Assembly: GCF_900086585.1 (NCBI RefSeq)
Contig: NZ_FLKM01000009.1
Location: forward strand, 1,922,001 to 1,986,000
Source of the DNA: Emergencia timonensis
GTDB taxonomy: Bacteria; Bacillota; Clostridia; Peptostreptococcales; Anaerovoracaceae
Length of the DNA stretch: 64,000 bases
Direction: 5' to 3'
Each line of letters begins with the position of its first letter. Positions within the stretch are counted from its first letter, which is position 1. The notes beneath the pieces were generated by a model. That model saw nothing but the letters and a program-made list of their open reading frames with translations, was not told the origin of the DNA and searched no databases. This document shows, piece after piece, positions 26,688-35,349 of this stretch. A program made the position numbers and the translations under genes.

Positions 26688-28205
26688 CTAACCTTCTGTA
26701 TAAAAAATGCTGACTACAAAGATTACAAACAAAAAGACTCCAAGAGCAACGTAATACTTACTGTTTTTCTGTTTCTTTTCTTCCTCTATTCTTTCCCTTT
26801 CACGAAACTGTTGTTCTAGGTCATCTACTTTTTCTTGACAGTATTTAATCTTCTTTGCAGAGTCTCTAAAATCCATAATAGGTTCCAATTTTTTGATAAC
26901 TTCGAGGTAATCAATTTTATGTTTTGCACGATTAAGAAGTTCGCTGGCGGTACAATATTCGATTTCCTTTGCCTCAAATTCTCTGCGTGCTTCAATCACT
27001 CGCTCATATTCTTCTAGTCTGCTTCTCAGGTCTGAATTAGCAAAACGAATCGTTTTTTGATAATAAGGATTTTCTTTCAGAGTATATTTCAATTTTGATA
27101 ATTCTTCTTCACGGCGTACAAACTGTGAAATCATAAGCTTGCCTAAATAAGCTTCTGCACATTCTGGATCCATATCGAGAACTTTTTCACAATAAATATC
27201 TGCACGTTCCCATTCTTCATCTTCTAAAAAAAGGAATGCTCTTTTTATTAACGATTCTGCTGTTGGCTGGCTGTGTATAACAGACTTTATCTTCATTTCA
27301 TTGCTAGAATTCCGTTGCAGAATTTTTTGTATCCCATAAACAAGGTCCTGCATAAATCCAAGCTTAGACATATCCATGGCCTGTAAATGCGAAAATTCAA
27401 CAGGTAAATCATATGGATTCATATCTCTATAAACAGGAATCAGCATTTTATCCGCTCCCTGCCTTATTAGCGCCAGATATCGGCTCCACTCATTTTTGAC
27501 CCATGGAGAATTAAAATACTCTGCTCGTGTGCTAAGAACAATCATAATTTTTGCAGAGTTCAAAGCTGCAAAAATATAGGGCTCATATTCTATTCCCATT
27601 TTGTCGTCTAAAGTAATGCGGGAAAAGAAGACCTTGTATCCAGCTTCTGTCAACTCATGATATAATTCGGCAGCAATGACAGAGTCTTCTGAACGTCTTC
27701 CATCTGCGGACAGATCTTTGTAACAAATAAAAATATCAAATGGCTCCTCATTTTTGGATATCATAATGATGTTGTTCTGAATCTCATCAATTTGTTTCGC
27801 TTCAAATTCATAAATGGCTCTTTGTGATTTATCTGCATATTTTAATGCAGATGCATAGTCTGAATCAAGGAAGATGGATGTATATTGTGTGCGATTAATT
27901 GTTGGCACCCGTTTATGGCTAGAAGGATCTTCTACATATTCAATACCATACTTACACAAAACCAATGACCAATAACTTTCAGCATCCTTTGGGTCTTCTT
28001 TCAGAATTTCTTCGTAAAGCTCAGCAGCTTTGTCGTATTCATTGTTCCGCCTATATTGACCTGCACGGTCATAGAGATTATATCGCTTTTCATCACTAAG
28101 CTTAGGCAAGGTTTGTTTTGTTCCGCAGTAAGGACATACGGCAACGGTCATATTCTTCGTTAGCTCTAAGTCACCGCCACACATTTTACATTTAAAAATT
28201 TGCAC
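26688..28205 (-). CDS. Zinc-ribbon/TPR/TIR-domain protein with C-terminal membrane anchor
   Basis: A 505-residue multidomain protein. In order: a zinc ribbon (CKMCGG at 6-11 and CPYCGT at 24-29), a TPR-like helical stretch (about 40-90), a TIR domain (about 155-295: FDIFICYKDLS, VIAAELYHELTEAGYKVFF, YEPYIFAALNSAKIMIVLS, WVKNEWSRYLAL), further TPR-like helices (about 315-450), a coiled coil (about 450-480) and a hydrophobic tail anchor (about 483-501). Glu208 is a candidate catalytic residue, since bacterial TIR domains are often NAD+ hydrolases, but this placement is inferred. The start is GTG with GGAGG 10 nt upstream. Third gene of the SPFH-4TM-TIR cassette, 21 nt after its neighbour. Role unknown. 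Confidence 0.85.
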   Translation of the reverse strand: MQIFKCKMCGGDLELTKNMTVAVCPYCGTKQTLPKLSDEKRYNLYDRAGQYRRNNEYDKAAELYEEILKEDPKDAESYWSLVLCKYGIEYVEDPSSHKRVPTINRTQYTSIFLDSDYASALKYADKSQRAIYEFEAKQIDEIQNNIIMISKNEEPFDIFICYKDLSADGRRSEDSVIAAELYHELTEAGYKVFFSRITLDDKMGIEYEPYIFAALNSAKIMIVLSTRAEYFNSPWVKNEWSRYLALIRQGADKMLIPVYRDMNPYDLPVEFSHLQAMDMSKLGFMQDLVYGIQKILQRNSSNEMKIKSVIHSQPTAESLIKRAFLFLEDEEWERADIYCEKVLDMDPECAEAYLGKLMISQFVRREEELSKLKYTLKENPYYQKTIRFANSDLRSRLEEYERVIEARREFEAKEIEYCTASELLNRAKHKIDYLEVIKKLEPIMDFRDSAKKIKYCQEKVDDLEQQFRERERIEEEKKQKNSKYYVALGVFLFVIFVVSIFYTEG

Positions 28206-28226
28206 TCTTGTGTACCTCCAATTTCA

Positions 28227-28910
28227 TCACTTCAATAACCTGCATGCATGATTTCTCTCCAATATACGATGATACAGTGCTTCACAAGCATTTTGTGCGT
28301 TAGAAAAATCTTTGGCCTGAATATAATCGTATAGCGCTTTATACGTAACAGAAATTTCTTCTTCCAGTGTGACAAGCTTTTCACTGCTAACCGGATCGCT
28401 GTATTTACAGACGTTATATAATTTCTTTAATTCTTCTTTTAACATATCGTCAGATGTCATGTCATATAAGGTTTTTAAATAGATCGTTAAAGTTCTAATA
28501 AAAGAAGTATCCTCTTCAATATTATTTTCCACACGTTCTACATTTTTTTGTGCAAAATGGGAACTTATAAATATCAGTAGATAACCACCTAGAAGCAAAG
28601 TGCCCACAGTGACTGCAACCCAACTTTGAACAAAACCAGCGTACATAAAAAATAACCCTGAGATGAACTGCAATATTAAATAAGTGATACTAACATGAAT
28701 TCTTGACAGACCCCAAAAAACTTTTTCTTCGTGATGTGCATACTTGAATGCCATGGAAAAATACAAAAACTGCATCATAATAGCAACCACAGTAAATACA
28801 TACGCCGGCCAGAACGCCGAAGATTGTCTATGTGGGACAGCAAAAGCAATTACATTAAATAGGATGAGCAATATCAAAATGACCCCTATGCCATATTTGT
28901 CTTTTCTCAT
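28227..28910 (-). CDS. Four-TM membrane protein of the SPFH-TIR cassette
   Basis: A 227-residue protein with no family name that I can give with certainty. Four predicted TM helices (about 8-25, 33-54, 71-93, 96-117) are followed by a cytoplasmic helical domain of about 110 residues containing the segment NVCKYSDPVSSEKLVTLEEE. The start has AGGAGG 7 nt upstream and lies 9 nt past the SPFH stop. I have the impression that similar proteins sit beside SPFH and TIR genes in other Clostridia, but could not check this. It is a plausible membrane platform for the SPFH and TIR proteins. Confidence 0.8.
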   Translation of the reverse strand: MRKDKYGIGVILILLILFNVIAFAVPHRQSSAFWPAYVFTVVAIMMQFLYFSMAFKYAHHEEKVFWGLSRIHVSITYLILQFISGLFFMYAGFVQSWVAVTVGTLLLGGYLLIFISSHFAQKNVERVENNIEEDTSFIRTLTIYLKTLYDMTSDDMLKEELKKLYNVCKYSDPVSSEKLVTLEEEISVTYKALYDYIQAKDFSNAQNACEALYHRILERNHACRLLK

Positions 28911-28919
28911 AAAAGCCTC

Positions 28920-29996
28920 CTATAATTCCTTGCCACATTCTGAACAAAACCTACCTCTTGCAACAACTTTTCCACAAGACGGGCAAACTATCGTTTCAGA
29001 AGCTTTTGATTCTATTTTTGTAAGGGCTCCATCAACAGCCCCGTCTAAACTCCTGTCTACTTCACTGCCAACACGAGTTACGTTATCTAGGCCAATTTCC
29101 ATGCTTGTAAACTGACTCGAGGCCTCTTTAGCAGCTACAGTTTCAGCTACGTCAAAACCTCTCTCTTGTTGATAGGTATAGCCTTCCTGTAGTCTTTTTT
29201 TAGCAATAGCCTGTGACTCAATTATAATCTTTTCAGCTTCCGTCTGTTGATCAATAATGCCTACCTGTTGACGAAGCTTCGCCTCAGCAATATCAGCATA
29301 TTGTCTAAAATACAGGTTTTTGAATTTCTCATACGAATCTTCCCCTTCAGGTCTTAAAACTGTTGTGACAAAGAAACGTTCTAAGGATATCCCATAGCTT
29401 GCAAAATCAGGTAAAAGGGCTTGTTGCAATGCGATAGAAAAATCATTTAAGTGTTCGTCAATCTGGAATAAATTAATTTTTTCTTCTTTAATTACCTTTG
29501 GAATGTAAGACTTAATTTTTGTCATCAAAAAAGGTCTGAAATAATCCATTAGTTCCTTTTGTCCGAACGTGCTTTCTGTCCCCACTAGATTCACTAAAAC
29601 TTTCCTTGAATCATCAATGCGCAGACTCAATTCACCACAAGCTCCTATCTGTATCGGGAATTGATATTGTGGTTCTATAAATTGAACTTTACTATCCGTC
29701 CCCCATTTTATTCCCATTTGTTCTGTTCTATTTATAAAATAAATTTCGCAATGAAATGGAGTAATTGTTTCCGTTGTGTAATTCAAAAATTTTCGTACTA
29801 AAGGAATATTTTGATTTTCAAGCGTATGTCTGCCTGGACCAAATAAGTCGAGCGCCTCTCCGTTCATCATGAAGATAGCTTCTTGGGATTCATGGACAAC
29901 TAGTTGTGTGTATGAATCGAAATCCTCTTGAGGATGCTTCCAAATTAATGTCTTATTATCACCTTCATATTTTATGACTGATGTGAATTTACTCAT
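28920..29996 (-). CDS. SPFH/band-7 protein with C-terminal zinc ribbon (YdjI-like)
   Basis: A 358-residue protein without a TM segment. The SPFH (virion-core-like) domain spans about 25-240 (QLVVHESQEAIFMMNG, LFGPGRHTLETQ-type turn seen as LFGPGRHTLENQNIPLV, WGTDSKVQF). A helical region rich in Glu and Gln follows (about 240-330), then a zinc ribbon CPSCGKVVARGRFCSECGKEL-type end with four cysteines. It resembles B. subtilis YdjI, which works with PspA in envelope stress. The YdjG and YdjH partners are absent here. It is the first gene of a three-gene operon. AGAGG lies 7 nt before the ATG. Confidence 0.88.
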   Translation of the reverse strand: MSKFTSVIKYEGDNKTLIWKHPQEDFDSYTQLVVHESQEAIFMMNGEALDLFGPGRHTLENQNIPLVRKFLNYTTETITPFHCEIYFINRTEQMGIKWGTDSKVQFIEPQYQFPIQIGACGELSLRIDDSRKVLVNLVGTESTFGQKELMDYFRPFLMTKIKSYIPKVIKEEKINLFQIDEHLNDFSIALQQALLPDFASYGISLERFFVTTVLRPEGEDSYEKFKNLYFRQYADIAEAKLRQQVGIIDQQTEAEKIIIESQAIAKKRLQEGYTYQQERGFDVAETVAAKEASSQFTSMEIGLDNVTRVGSEVDRSLDGAVDGALTKIESKASETIVCPSCGKVVARGRFCSECGKEL

Positions 29997-30023
29997 ATTA
30001 AACCTCTATTCATCATAGAACAA

Positions 30024-30058
30024 AGGACGACCTTTTCTATAAAAGAGAAGATCGTCCT
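30024..30058 (-). terminator. Hairpin after the glucosaminidase gene
   Basis: AGGACGA / TCGTCCT closes a longer imperfect stem of about 14 bp. The following U-tract is weak (TTTGTTC). It lies between the glucosaminidase stop and the SPFH start, so it also forms part of the cassette's leader. Confidence 0.6.
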
Positions 30059-30068
30059 AATATAAACA

Positions 30069-32759
30069 TTATCTTTTTATAGAAACCACAACTGAATATG
30101 GTCCGTATACGGTCTTATCATAGATACTATCTTTATATGCCCTGACTTTGTAGTAATACCGTTTTCCCAACGTCCTACCCTGATTCAAAAACCTGGTCGT
30201 CTCTGCAGGAACGGTCTTTACCAGCGTATAAGTTCCGGACTTGGATGTGGATCGGTAGACTTTATATCCAGTAATTCCTCCCACTTCTGTCCATTTTACC
30301 TCAATAGATTTCGTGTACATATTTTTCAGAGTCACCGTCGGTTTTTGTAACGTATGGACTGTAATTAACGGTGAATACTCATTACTGATAAACCGTACTC
30401 CATTAATCTTCTTGTACGGTGCCAATTTAAATTCATATTCCTTGCCCGCATATGACATTTTCTTGACAACCTCTGTGTTTCCATCTACATATACTGAGTT
30501 CCACTTTTCTGATGTAGTCTGTTTATATCTGAGTCGGTATCCGTCGGCTCCGTCTATAGCATCCCAATTAAATTTCATGGTCATATAGCCGCTGTACAAA
30601 TCGCCTGTCAAAGTATTTGCTTCCCCAAAGGTGGCGCCTTTGATCACATCTGATTCTTTACTATATATTTTTTCACCCTTATATTCGTAATAAGCAGCTA
30701 CCTTGTATTCGTAAATCTCACCGCGATACTTCATGGTCTTCGTCCAGGAGGTTCCATCCTTGACGGTGTTATAGGACCAGCTAGATGCGCCCGATTTTTT
30801 CCAGTATACTCTGTAACCAGTCGCTTTCGCATCTCCGTTCCAGGTTAAAGTGACCTGCTCATTGCTATCACTCTGCACTTTGACATTGGTCGGTTTCTCT
30901 GGAACGTAGGCATTATCATCGCCCTTTTCTCTGACTACAGTTACATAGTAATATCTTACTTTTCCAGAAGAGGAAGTTACTTTTACTGTCACTTTGTTAG
31001 TGCCGACAGCCAAATTGGTGTTTCCTGTAACTGTAACCTTAGCGTCATTTACGTTGGTTGTCGTTTTAATGGTAACACTGCTGGCGGAGACCTTCGTTTT
31101 CAATTTGTAGGAAGAAGTGAATCGATCAAAGGTTGCTGTAAGCGATTTCAGCGTATCCCCTTCATAAACCTTCAGCGAATCGAGATAGTTATTATTGTTT
31201 CCGCTTCCAGGTTCCGGACTTACCGATGCCGGCATGTTTTCGTATACCGGAATCTCAAATGTAAACGCTTCATCAAAGACACCCGCATCCTGATAGCAGG
31301 AAGACATGATGGATGACTCCGTAGCGGCAGAAAATACAGAAGTCGCATATTGATGCGTTCCTACGCTTCCTAATCCGTTGAGCACGTTATAGCGCGATAA
31401 GTATGCGGTGTATTGGTTATTGTCTAAAAAATTGTTAGCGATATAAATTGCACCGCCTTTTACTGCCTTCTCTAATGTATTCCAAGGTCTCAGGTAAGAC
31501 TTTCCGCTTCCATCCGATCCACCTGCTGCATAGACCAGTCCTTTTGTCGCTGCACTGCCGTCTGCGCTGTCTGACGCACCAATGTTATAAGTATTGTAAA
31601 CACCAGAATATTTCTTGCCGCCGTAAGTAAACGAATGACCGTCTATCATAAAGTCAGAAGATCCCAGCTCAATCCTCGTCTTAGCTGCCAGATAAGTCGG
31701 ACTGATATTATAACTCTGTCCGCCGTATACTTGTTGAGCCGCCGCTACATAATACGCAGATGCAGAAGACGGCAAAGCAGTCGTCTTTAAAATAGATTTG
31801 ACGATGTTCTCCTTCTGGTAAGAAGCATCATATGTATAAGGTTCAAACATAAAAATGGACGACTCTTCCAGCCAATTTCTCGGGTCCATGTAAAAAGCAA
31901 CCGCATCTTTTGAAGCGGCAACCCAGTTAGCGCCATCCTTGCCTATGTAGGTATTTGTAGCAAAATTATAAGTTCCGCTTCTAACTTCTTTATACGCGTC
32001 AGGCTTGGAAATAGATACTAGGTTTGCGTTCACATTAGAAATCTGTTTTTCTAATGCCTCGCTCCAACTGTATCCAACCTTTTTGGCTCTGAAGTTCCAG
32101 GTCGGATGTTTTTGATGTAAAGCTCTCAGTGCAGCTCTGTAGCTGGTTGGAAATTCAGCTAATTGTGCCTCAAAATTCTTATTGTCGGAGGGTATGTCCG
32201 GCGGATTAGAAGCGCTGCCGGTATCCAGATTAAGATAGGATGCGGAAATATAATAATAAGATCCGTTTATATTCACCTTATACCAAGTAGACCCTCCTGA
32301 AGCAGCCGCTTTTAAGACGACTTTTACACTGTCGCCTTTTGATAGCTTCTTGACAGTTGAAAAGGTAGTTCCTGGTCCAGTTCTGACATTAGCTTCTTTC
32401 GTTATCTTTGCAGTTATGCCGGATGTATAACTGATACTAGTCAAATCAGAGCGAATATATCCGCTTCCATAAGCACTGCTCACATAGTACCAGATCTTCG
32501 TCTTATCACTGCTTCCTGACACTGTATATTTTTCCTCACTGATTGTTACTGTCGCATTGTAGGGCAACGTACATACAACAGAAGATGAAGTGGAATAACT
32601 GGATCTGACATTTACCCCATCTGATTCGCTAATCCTGCCTGACGCATTGGGCGCCGAAGCACCATATGATACGATAGTCAAGGTTATCAGCATCGTGCCT
32701 GTAATCAGTAAAACTAATAAAATATCTTTATAATTCAATTGTGTCTTATTCTTTATCAT
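30069..32759 (-). CDS. Secreted SH3/glucosaminidase/FnIII cell-wall hydrolase
   Basis: An 896-residue exported autolysin. Signal peptide about 1-34 (ending SYGASA), two bacterial SH3 domains (about 40-100 and 113-178), a glucosaminidase domain (about 195-490; catalytic Glu probably in AAKTRIELGSSDF, with YNTYNIGAS and RPWNTLEKAVKGGA downstream), a cadherin-like beta-sandwich (about 530-615), and three fibronectin type III-like modules to the C-terminus. It cleaves N-acetylglucosamine linkages in peptidoglycan. The gene starts 14 nt downstream of tdk and probably shares its promoter. Confidence 0.9.
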   Translation of the reverse strand: MIKNKTQLNYKDILLVLLITGTMLITLTIVSYGASAPNASGRISESDGVNVRSSYSTSSSVVCTLPYNATVTISEEKYTVSGSSDKTKIWYYVSSAYGSGYIRSDLTSISYTSGITAKITKEANVRTGPGTTFSTVKKLSKGDSVKVVLKAAASGGSTWYKVNINGSYYYISASYLNLDTGSASNPPDIPSDNKNFEAQLAEFPTSYRAALRALHQKHPTWNFRAKKVGYSWSEALEKQISNVNANLVSISKPDAYKEVRSGTYNFATNTYIGKDGANWVAASKDAVAFYMDPRNWLEESSIFMFEPYTYDASYQKENIVKSILKTTALPSSASAYYVAAAQQVYGGQSYNISPTYLAAKTRIELGSSDFMIDGHSFTYGGKKYSGVYNTYNIGASDSADGSAATKGLVYAAGGSDGSGKSYLRPWNTLEKAVKGGAIYIANNFLDNNQYTAYLSRYNVLNGLGSVGTHQYATSVFSAATESSIMSSCYQDAGVFDEAFTFEIPVYENMPASVSPEPGSGNNNNYLDSLKVYEGDTLKSLTATFDRFTSSYKLKTKVSASSVTIKTTTNVNDAKVTVTGNTNLAVGTNKVTVKVTSSSGKVRYYYVTVVREKGDDNAYVPEKPTNVKVQSDSNEQVTLTWNGDAKATGYRVYWKKSGASSWSYNTVKDGTSWTKTMKYRGEIYEYKVAAYYEYKGEKIYSKESDVIKGATFGEANTLTGDLYSGYMTMKFNWDAIDGADGYRLRYKQTTSEKWNSVYVDGNTEVVKKMSYAGKEYEFKLAPYKKINGVRFISNEYSPLITVHTLQKPTVTLKNMYTKSIEVKWTEVGGITGYKVYRSTSKSGTYTLVKTVPAETTRFLNQGRTLGKRYYYKVRAYKDSIYDKTVYGPYSVVVSIKR

Positions 32760-32773
32760 TTTGTCACCTGCCT

Positions 32774-33358
32774 TTATTTATCCGGTCCCAATCTACCGTC
32801 GTTATAGTGTTTCCTGCACAGAGTTACATACATATCGTTGCCGCCGATTACTACTTGCTCCCCTTGTTTGACAAATTTTCCATCTACGACTCTGGCTACC
32901 ATGGTAGCCTTGCGGCCGCACCAGCAGATCGTTTTGATTTCCTCAATCTTGTCTGCATAAATCAACATATAATAAGAACCCTCGAACAGTTCGTTGCGAA
33001 AATCGTTTTTTAAGCCATAAGCTAGTACTGGAACTTCCAGACTGTCCACAATTTCAACAAGTTCCTGCACATGATGTTTTTTTAAAAACTGACATTCATC
33101 AATCAAAACGCAGTCGATCTTGTTTTTTTCATTCTCTCGCATGAATAGTTCTAGGATATTAGTATCATCCTGCACTAGCATAGCCTCTCTCTGTAAACCG
33201 ATCCTAGACGTGATTACGCCTGTCCCAAATCTATCGTCGACAGCGGGTACCAGTGTCAACACGTGCTTTCCTCGTTCTTCGTAGTTATACGCTACCTTAA
33301 TCAGTTCTATTGACTTGCCAGCATTCATCGTACTATATCTATAATATAATTGCGCCAT
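32774..33358 (-). CDS. tdk: Thymidine kinase (type II)
   Basis: A 194-residue thymidine salvage kinase. P-loop YSTMNAGKSIELIK is preceded by MAQLYYRY at the N-terminus. DECQF (Walker B-like) follows near residue 88. The lasso and zinc site show CWCGRKA and CRKHY, and the thymidine-binding segment is YGLKNDF. I chose the ATG at 33356-33358 because AGGAGG is 5 nt upstream; the ORF is open for another 18 codons, but those overlap the promoter. Confidence 0.95.
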   Translation of the reverse strand: MAQLYYRYSTMNAGKSIELIKVAYNYEERGKHVLTLVPAVDDRFGTGVITSRIGLQREAMLVQDDTNILELFMRENEKNKIDCVLIDECQFLKKHHVQELVEIVDSLEVPVLAYGLKNDFRNELFEGSYYMLIYADKIEEIKTICWCGRKATMVARVVDGKFVKQGEQVVIGGNDMYVTLCRKHYNDGRLGPDK

Positions 33359-33383
33359 TTGTCCCTCCTTTTGCCTAAGTTTA

Positions 33384-33412
33384 ATTCTAAAGGAATTCAC
33401 AGAGAAAATCAA
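33384..33412 (-). promoter_or_regulatory. Predicted promoter of tdk
   Basis: TTGATT, 17-nt spacer, TAGAAT on the minus strand, 25 nt before the tdk start. Confidence 0.65.
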
Positions 33413-33474
33413 CCATTAACGTGCCGATTCAAAGACGAAGTTTCAGTAATATCTGGTAATGAAAGCTTGTACAA

Positions 33475-33514
33475 CAAAAAACAACCCTTCGGACTTTACG
33501 TCTGCGAAAGGCTG
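33475..33514 (-). terminator. Terminator of the tRNA operon
   Basis: On the minus strand CAGCCTTTCG pairs with CGAAGGGTTG (10 bp including G-U pairs), followed by TTTTTTG. It lies 13 nt past the last tRNA gene (Phe). Confidence 0.85.
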
Positions 33515-33526
33515 CTTAAAAATAAA

Positions 33527-33602
33527 TGGTGCCCAGACTCGGAATTGAACCAAGGACACGGGGATTTTCAGTCCCCTGCTCTACCTACTGAGCTATCTGG
33601 GC
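33527..33602 (-). tRNA. tRNA-Phe (GAA)
   Basis: 76 nt including encoded CCA. Acceptor GCCCAGA / TCTGGGC pairs fully; the anticodon loop reads CTGAAAA with anticodon GAA. Last gene of the array. Confidence 0.97.
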
Positions 33603-33627
33603 ATACATGTGATATTCTTTTGTATAA

Positions 33628-33704
33628 TGGTGGGCCATCGGGGACTTGAACCCAGGACCTGCCGGTTATGAGCCGGACGCTCTGACCAACTGAGCTAATG
33701 GCCC
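33628..33704 (-). tRNA. tRNA-Ile2 (CAT, probable lysidine-modified) or elongator tRNA-Met
   Basis: 77 nt with CCA; anticodon CAT in loop CTCATAA. The acceptor begins GGGCCAT, so positions 4 and 5 are C (C4-G69, C5-G68), the pattern of TilS-recognised tRNA-Ile2 rather than elongator Met. The identity is therefore inferred as Ile2. Confidence 0.75.
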
Positions 33705-33719
33705 ACATCTTATTTGTAA

Positions 33720-33796
33720 TGGTCGGGGTGGCAGGATTTGAACCCGCGGCCCACTGGTCCCAAACCAGTTGCGCTACCAAACTGCGCTACACCCCG
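33720..33796 (-). tRNA. tRNA-Pro (TGG)
   Basis: 77 nt with CCA; acceptor CGGGGTG pairs with CACCCCG; anticodon loop TTTGGGA gives TGG. Confidence 0.97.
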
Positions 33797-33825
33797 ATAT
33801 TTATGTATTCCGCAAGAACCCTTAT

Positions 33826-33901
33826 TGGCAGGGGCAGAAGGATTCGAACCCTCGACACGTGGTTTTGGAGACCACTGCTCTACCAACTGAGCTATACCCC
33901 T
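33826..33901 (-). tRNA. tRNA-Trp (CCA)
   Basis: 76 nt with CCA end; acceptor AGGGGTA / TGCCCCT; discriminator G; anticodon loop TCTCCAA gives CCA. Confidence 0.97.
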
Positions 33902-33905
33902 GCGT

Positions 33906-34000
<95 letters not shown>

Positions 34001-34046
34001 AGGCTAAACGAGATCTTGCGTTATATAAATCGTTTAAAATGTCTGA

Positions 34047-34135
<89 letters not shown>

Positions 34136-34166
34136 AGTGTGGATTCAACTGTTATTTCTTTAAAAA

Positions 34167-34242
34167 TGGTGACCCATCGGAGATTCGAACTCCGGACACC
34201 TTGATTAAAAGTCAAGTGCTCTGCCGACTGAGCTAATGGGTC
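34167..34242 (-). tRNA. tRNA-Lys (TTT)
   Basis: 76 nt with CCA; acceptor GACCCAT / ATGGGTC; anticodon loop CTTTTAA gives TTT. Confidence 0.97.
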
Positions 34243-34250
34243 ATAATAAT

Positions 34251-34325
34251 TGGCTGGGGTAGCAGGACTCGAACCTACGAATGACGGAGTCAAAGTCCGT
34301 TGCCTTACCACTTGGCTATACCCCA
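34251..34325 (-). tRNA. tRNA-Gln (TTG)
   Basis: 75 nt with CCA; acceptor TGGGGTA / TACCCCA; anticodon loop CTTTGAC gives TTG; discriminator G. Confidence 0.97.
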
Positions 34326-34340
34326 AAATCATCAAATAAA

Positions 34341-34417
34341 TGGTGAGCCCACAGGGATTCGAACCCCGGACACACGGCTTAGAAGGCCGTTGCTCTATCC
34401 AACTGAGCTATGAGCCC
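34341..34417 (-). tRNA. tRNA-Arg (TCT)
   Basis: 77 nt with CCA; acceptor GGGCTCA / TGGGCTC region pairs; anticodon loop CTTCTAA gives TCT. Confidence 0.97.
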
Positions 34418-34435
34418 ACACTAAATTTGAAAAAC

Positions 34436-34509
<74 letters not shown>

Positions 34510-34515
34510 ATAAAA

Positions 34516-34590
34516 TGGAGCGGAAGACGAGATTCGAACTCGCGACCCTCGCCTTGGCAAGGCGATGCTCTACCCCTGAGCCACTTCCGC
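34516..34590 (-). tRNA. tRNA-Gly (GCC)
   Basis: 75 nt with CCA; acceptor GCGGAAG / CTTCCGC; anticodon GCC. It is 6 nt from the Gly(TCC) gene. Confidence 0.97.
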
Positions 34591-34606
34591 ACATTCTTGA
34601 AAAAAT

Positions 34607-34691
34607 TGGTCGAGGGAGATGGATTCGAACCATCGAAAGCTCAGCTAACGGATTTACAGTCCGCCCCCTTTGGCCACTCGGGAATCCCTCG
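34607..34691 (-). tRNA. tRNA-Tyr (GTA)
   Basis: 85 nt class II tRNA; acceptor CGAGGGA / TCCCTCG; anticodon loop CTGTAAA gives GTA; CCA encoded. Confidence 0.96.
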
Positions 34692-34763
34692 AAATTATTT
34701 TTCAAACTTAGTCGTGTTATTTGATGAATTGGAGTTGTTCTTCCAACCTAATTATCTGTATTT

Positions 34764-34838
34764 TGGAGCTGGCGGAGGGAATCGAACCCCCAACCTGCTG
34801 ATTACAAATCAGCTGCTCTACCGTTGAGCCACGCCAGC
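34764..34838 (-). tRNA. tRNA-Thr (TGT)
   Basis: 75 nt with CCA; acceptor GCTGGCG / CGCCAGC; anticodon loop TTTGTAA gives TGT. Confidence 0.97.
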
Positions 34839-34860
34839 ATATTATTGTAAAGTTTAAAAT

Positions 34861-34937
34861 TGGCGACCTGGAACGGGCTCGAACCGTCGACCTCCAGCGT
34901 GACAGGCTGGCATTCTAACCAACTGAACTACCAGGCC
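34861..34937 (-). tRNA. tRNA-Asp (GTC)
   Basis: 77 nt with CCA; acceptor GGCCTGG / CCAGGTC with one G-U pair at position 2-71; anticodon loop CTGTCAC gives GTC. Confidence 0.96.
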
Positions 34938-35088
34938 GCATCTATGCTTTCCAATTTGCCGAACTGCTGTATTGCCGCTCGTTCCTCGCTCATTTGCGTG
35001 CTCAAGTACACGGCAGTTTGCTCTAAACTCGCGCGCCTTGCATCTCGGACAAATCTTCTGCGCATCTGTGAATGGTCACTGTTGAAAA
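34938..35088 (-). other. 151-nt spacer inside the tRNA operon
   Basis: All other gaps between these tRNA genes are 72 nt or less. This one contains AACTGC / GCAGTT arms about 50 nt apart enclosing GCTCGTTCCTCGCTC and GTGCTCAAGTACAC. No tRNA fold or ORF is supported. Confidence 0.5.
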
Positions 35089-35164
35089 TGGTGGGCGTTA
35101 TAGGGCTCGAACCTATGACCCTCTGCTTGTAAGGCAGATGCTCTCCCAGCTGAGCTAAACGCCC
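35089..35164 (-). tRNA. tRNA-Val (TAC)
   Basis: 76 nt with CCA; acceptor GGGCGTT / AACGCCC; anticodon loop CTTACAA gives TAC. First gene transcribed in the array. Confidence 0.97.
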
Positions 35165-35201
35165 GCAGTGTCCGCTTCTTGAATGCTTGGCACGTTTATA
35201 A

Positions 35202-35230
35202 ATTATATAACATTCTCTATGCTTTGTCAA
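35202..35230 (-). promoter_or_regulatory. Consensus promoter of the tRNA operon
   Basis: TTGACA, exactly 17 nt, TATAAT on the minus strand, about 38 nt upstream of tRNA-Val. It is the closest match to the sigma-A consensus in the window, as expected for a stable RNA operon. Confidence 0.9.
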
Positions 35231-35349
35231 GAAGTTTTTTAATTTATTTTCCGTGTTGTTTCGCTGCTCGTCTTCCTAAAGAAGTGAGCCGAAAACTATA
35301 TTATCACATCAGTAATCTTATGTCAACATTTTTTTCAAATGTTTGGCAA

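Noticed and set aside
26688..29996. Prophage or integrative element around the TIR cassette
   Set aside because: No integrase, transposase, direct repeats or tRNA junction flank it; neighbours on both sides look like ordinary chromosomal genes.
33628..33704. Initiator tRNA-fMet
   Set aside because: Anticodon CAT, but the acceptor starts with a paired G1-C72 and the D arm and acceptor pattern fit elongator or Ile2; initiator tRNAs have an unpaired first position.
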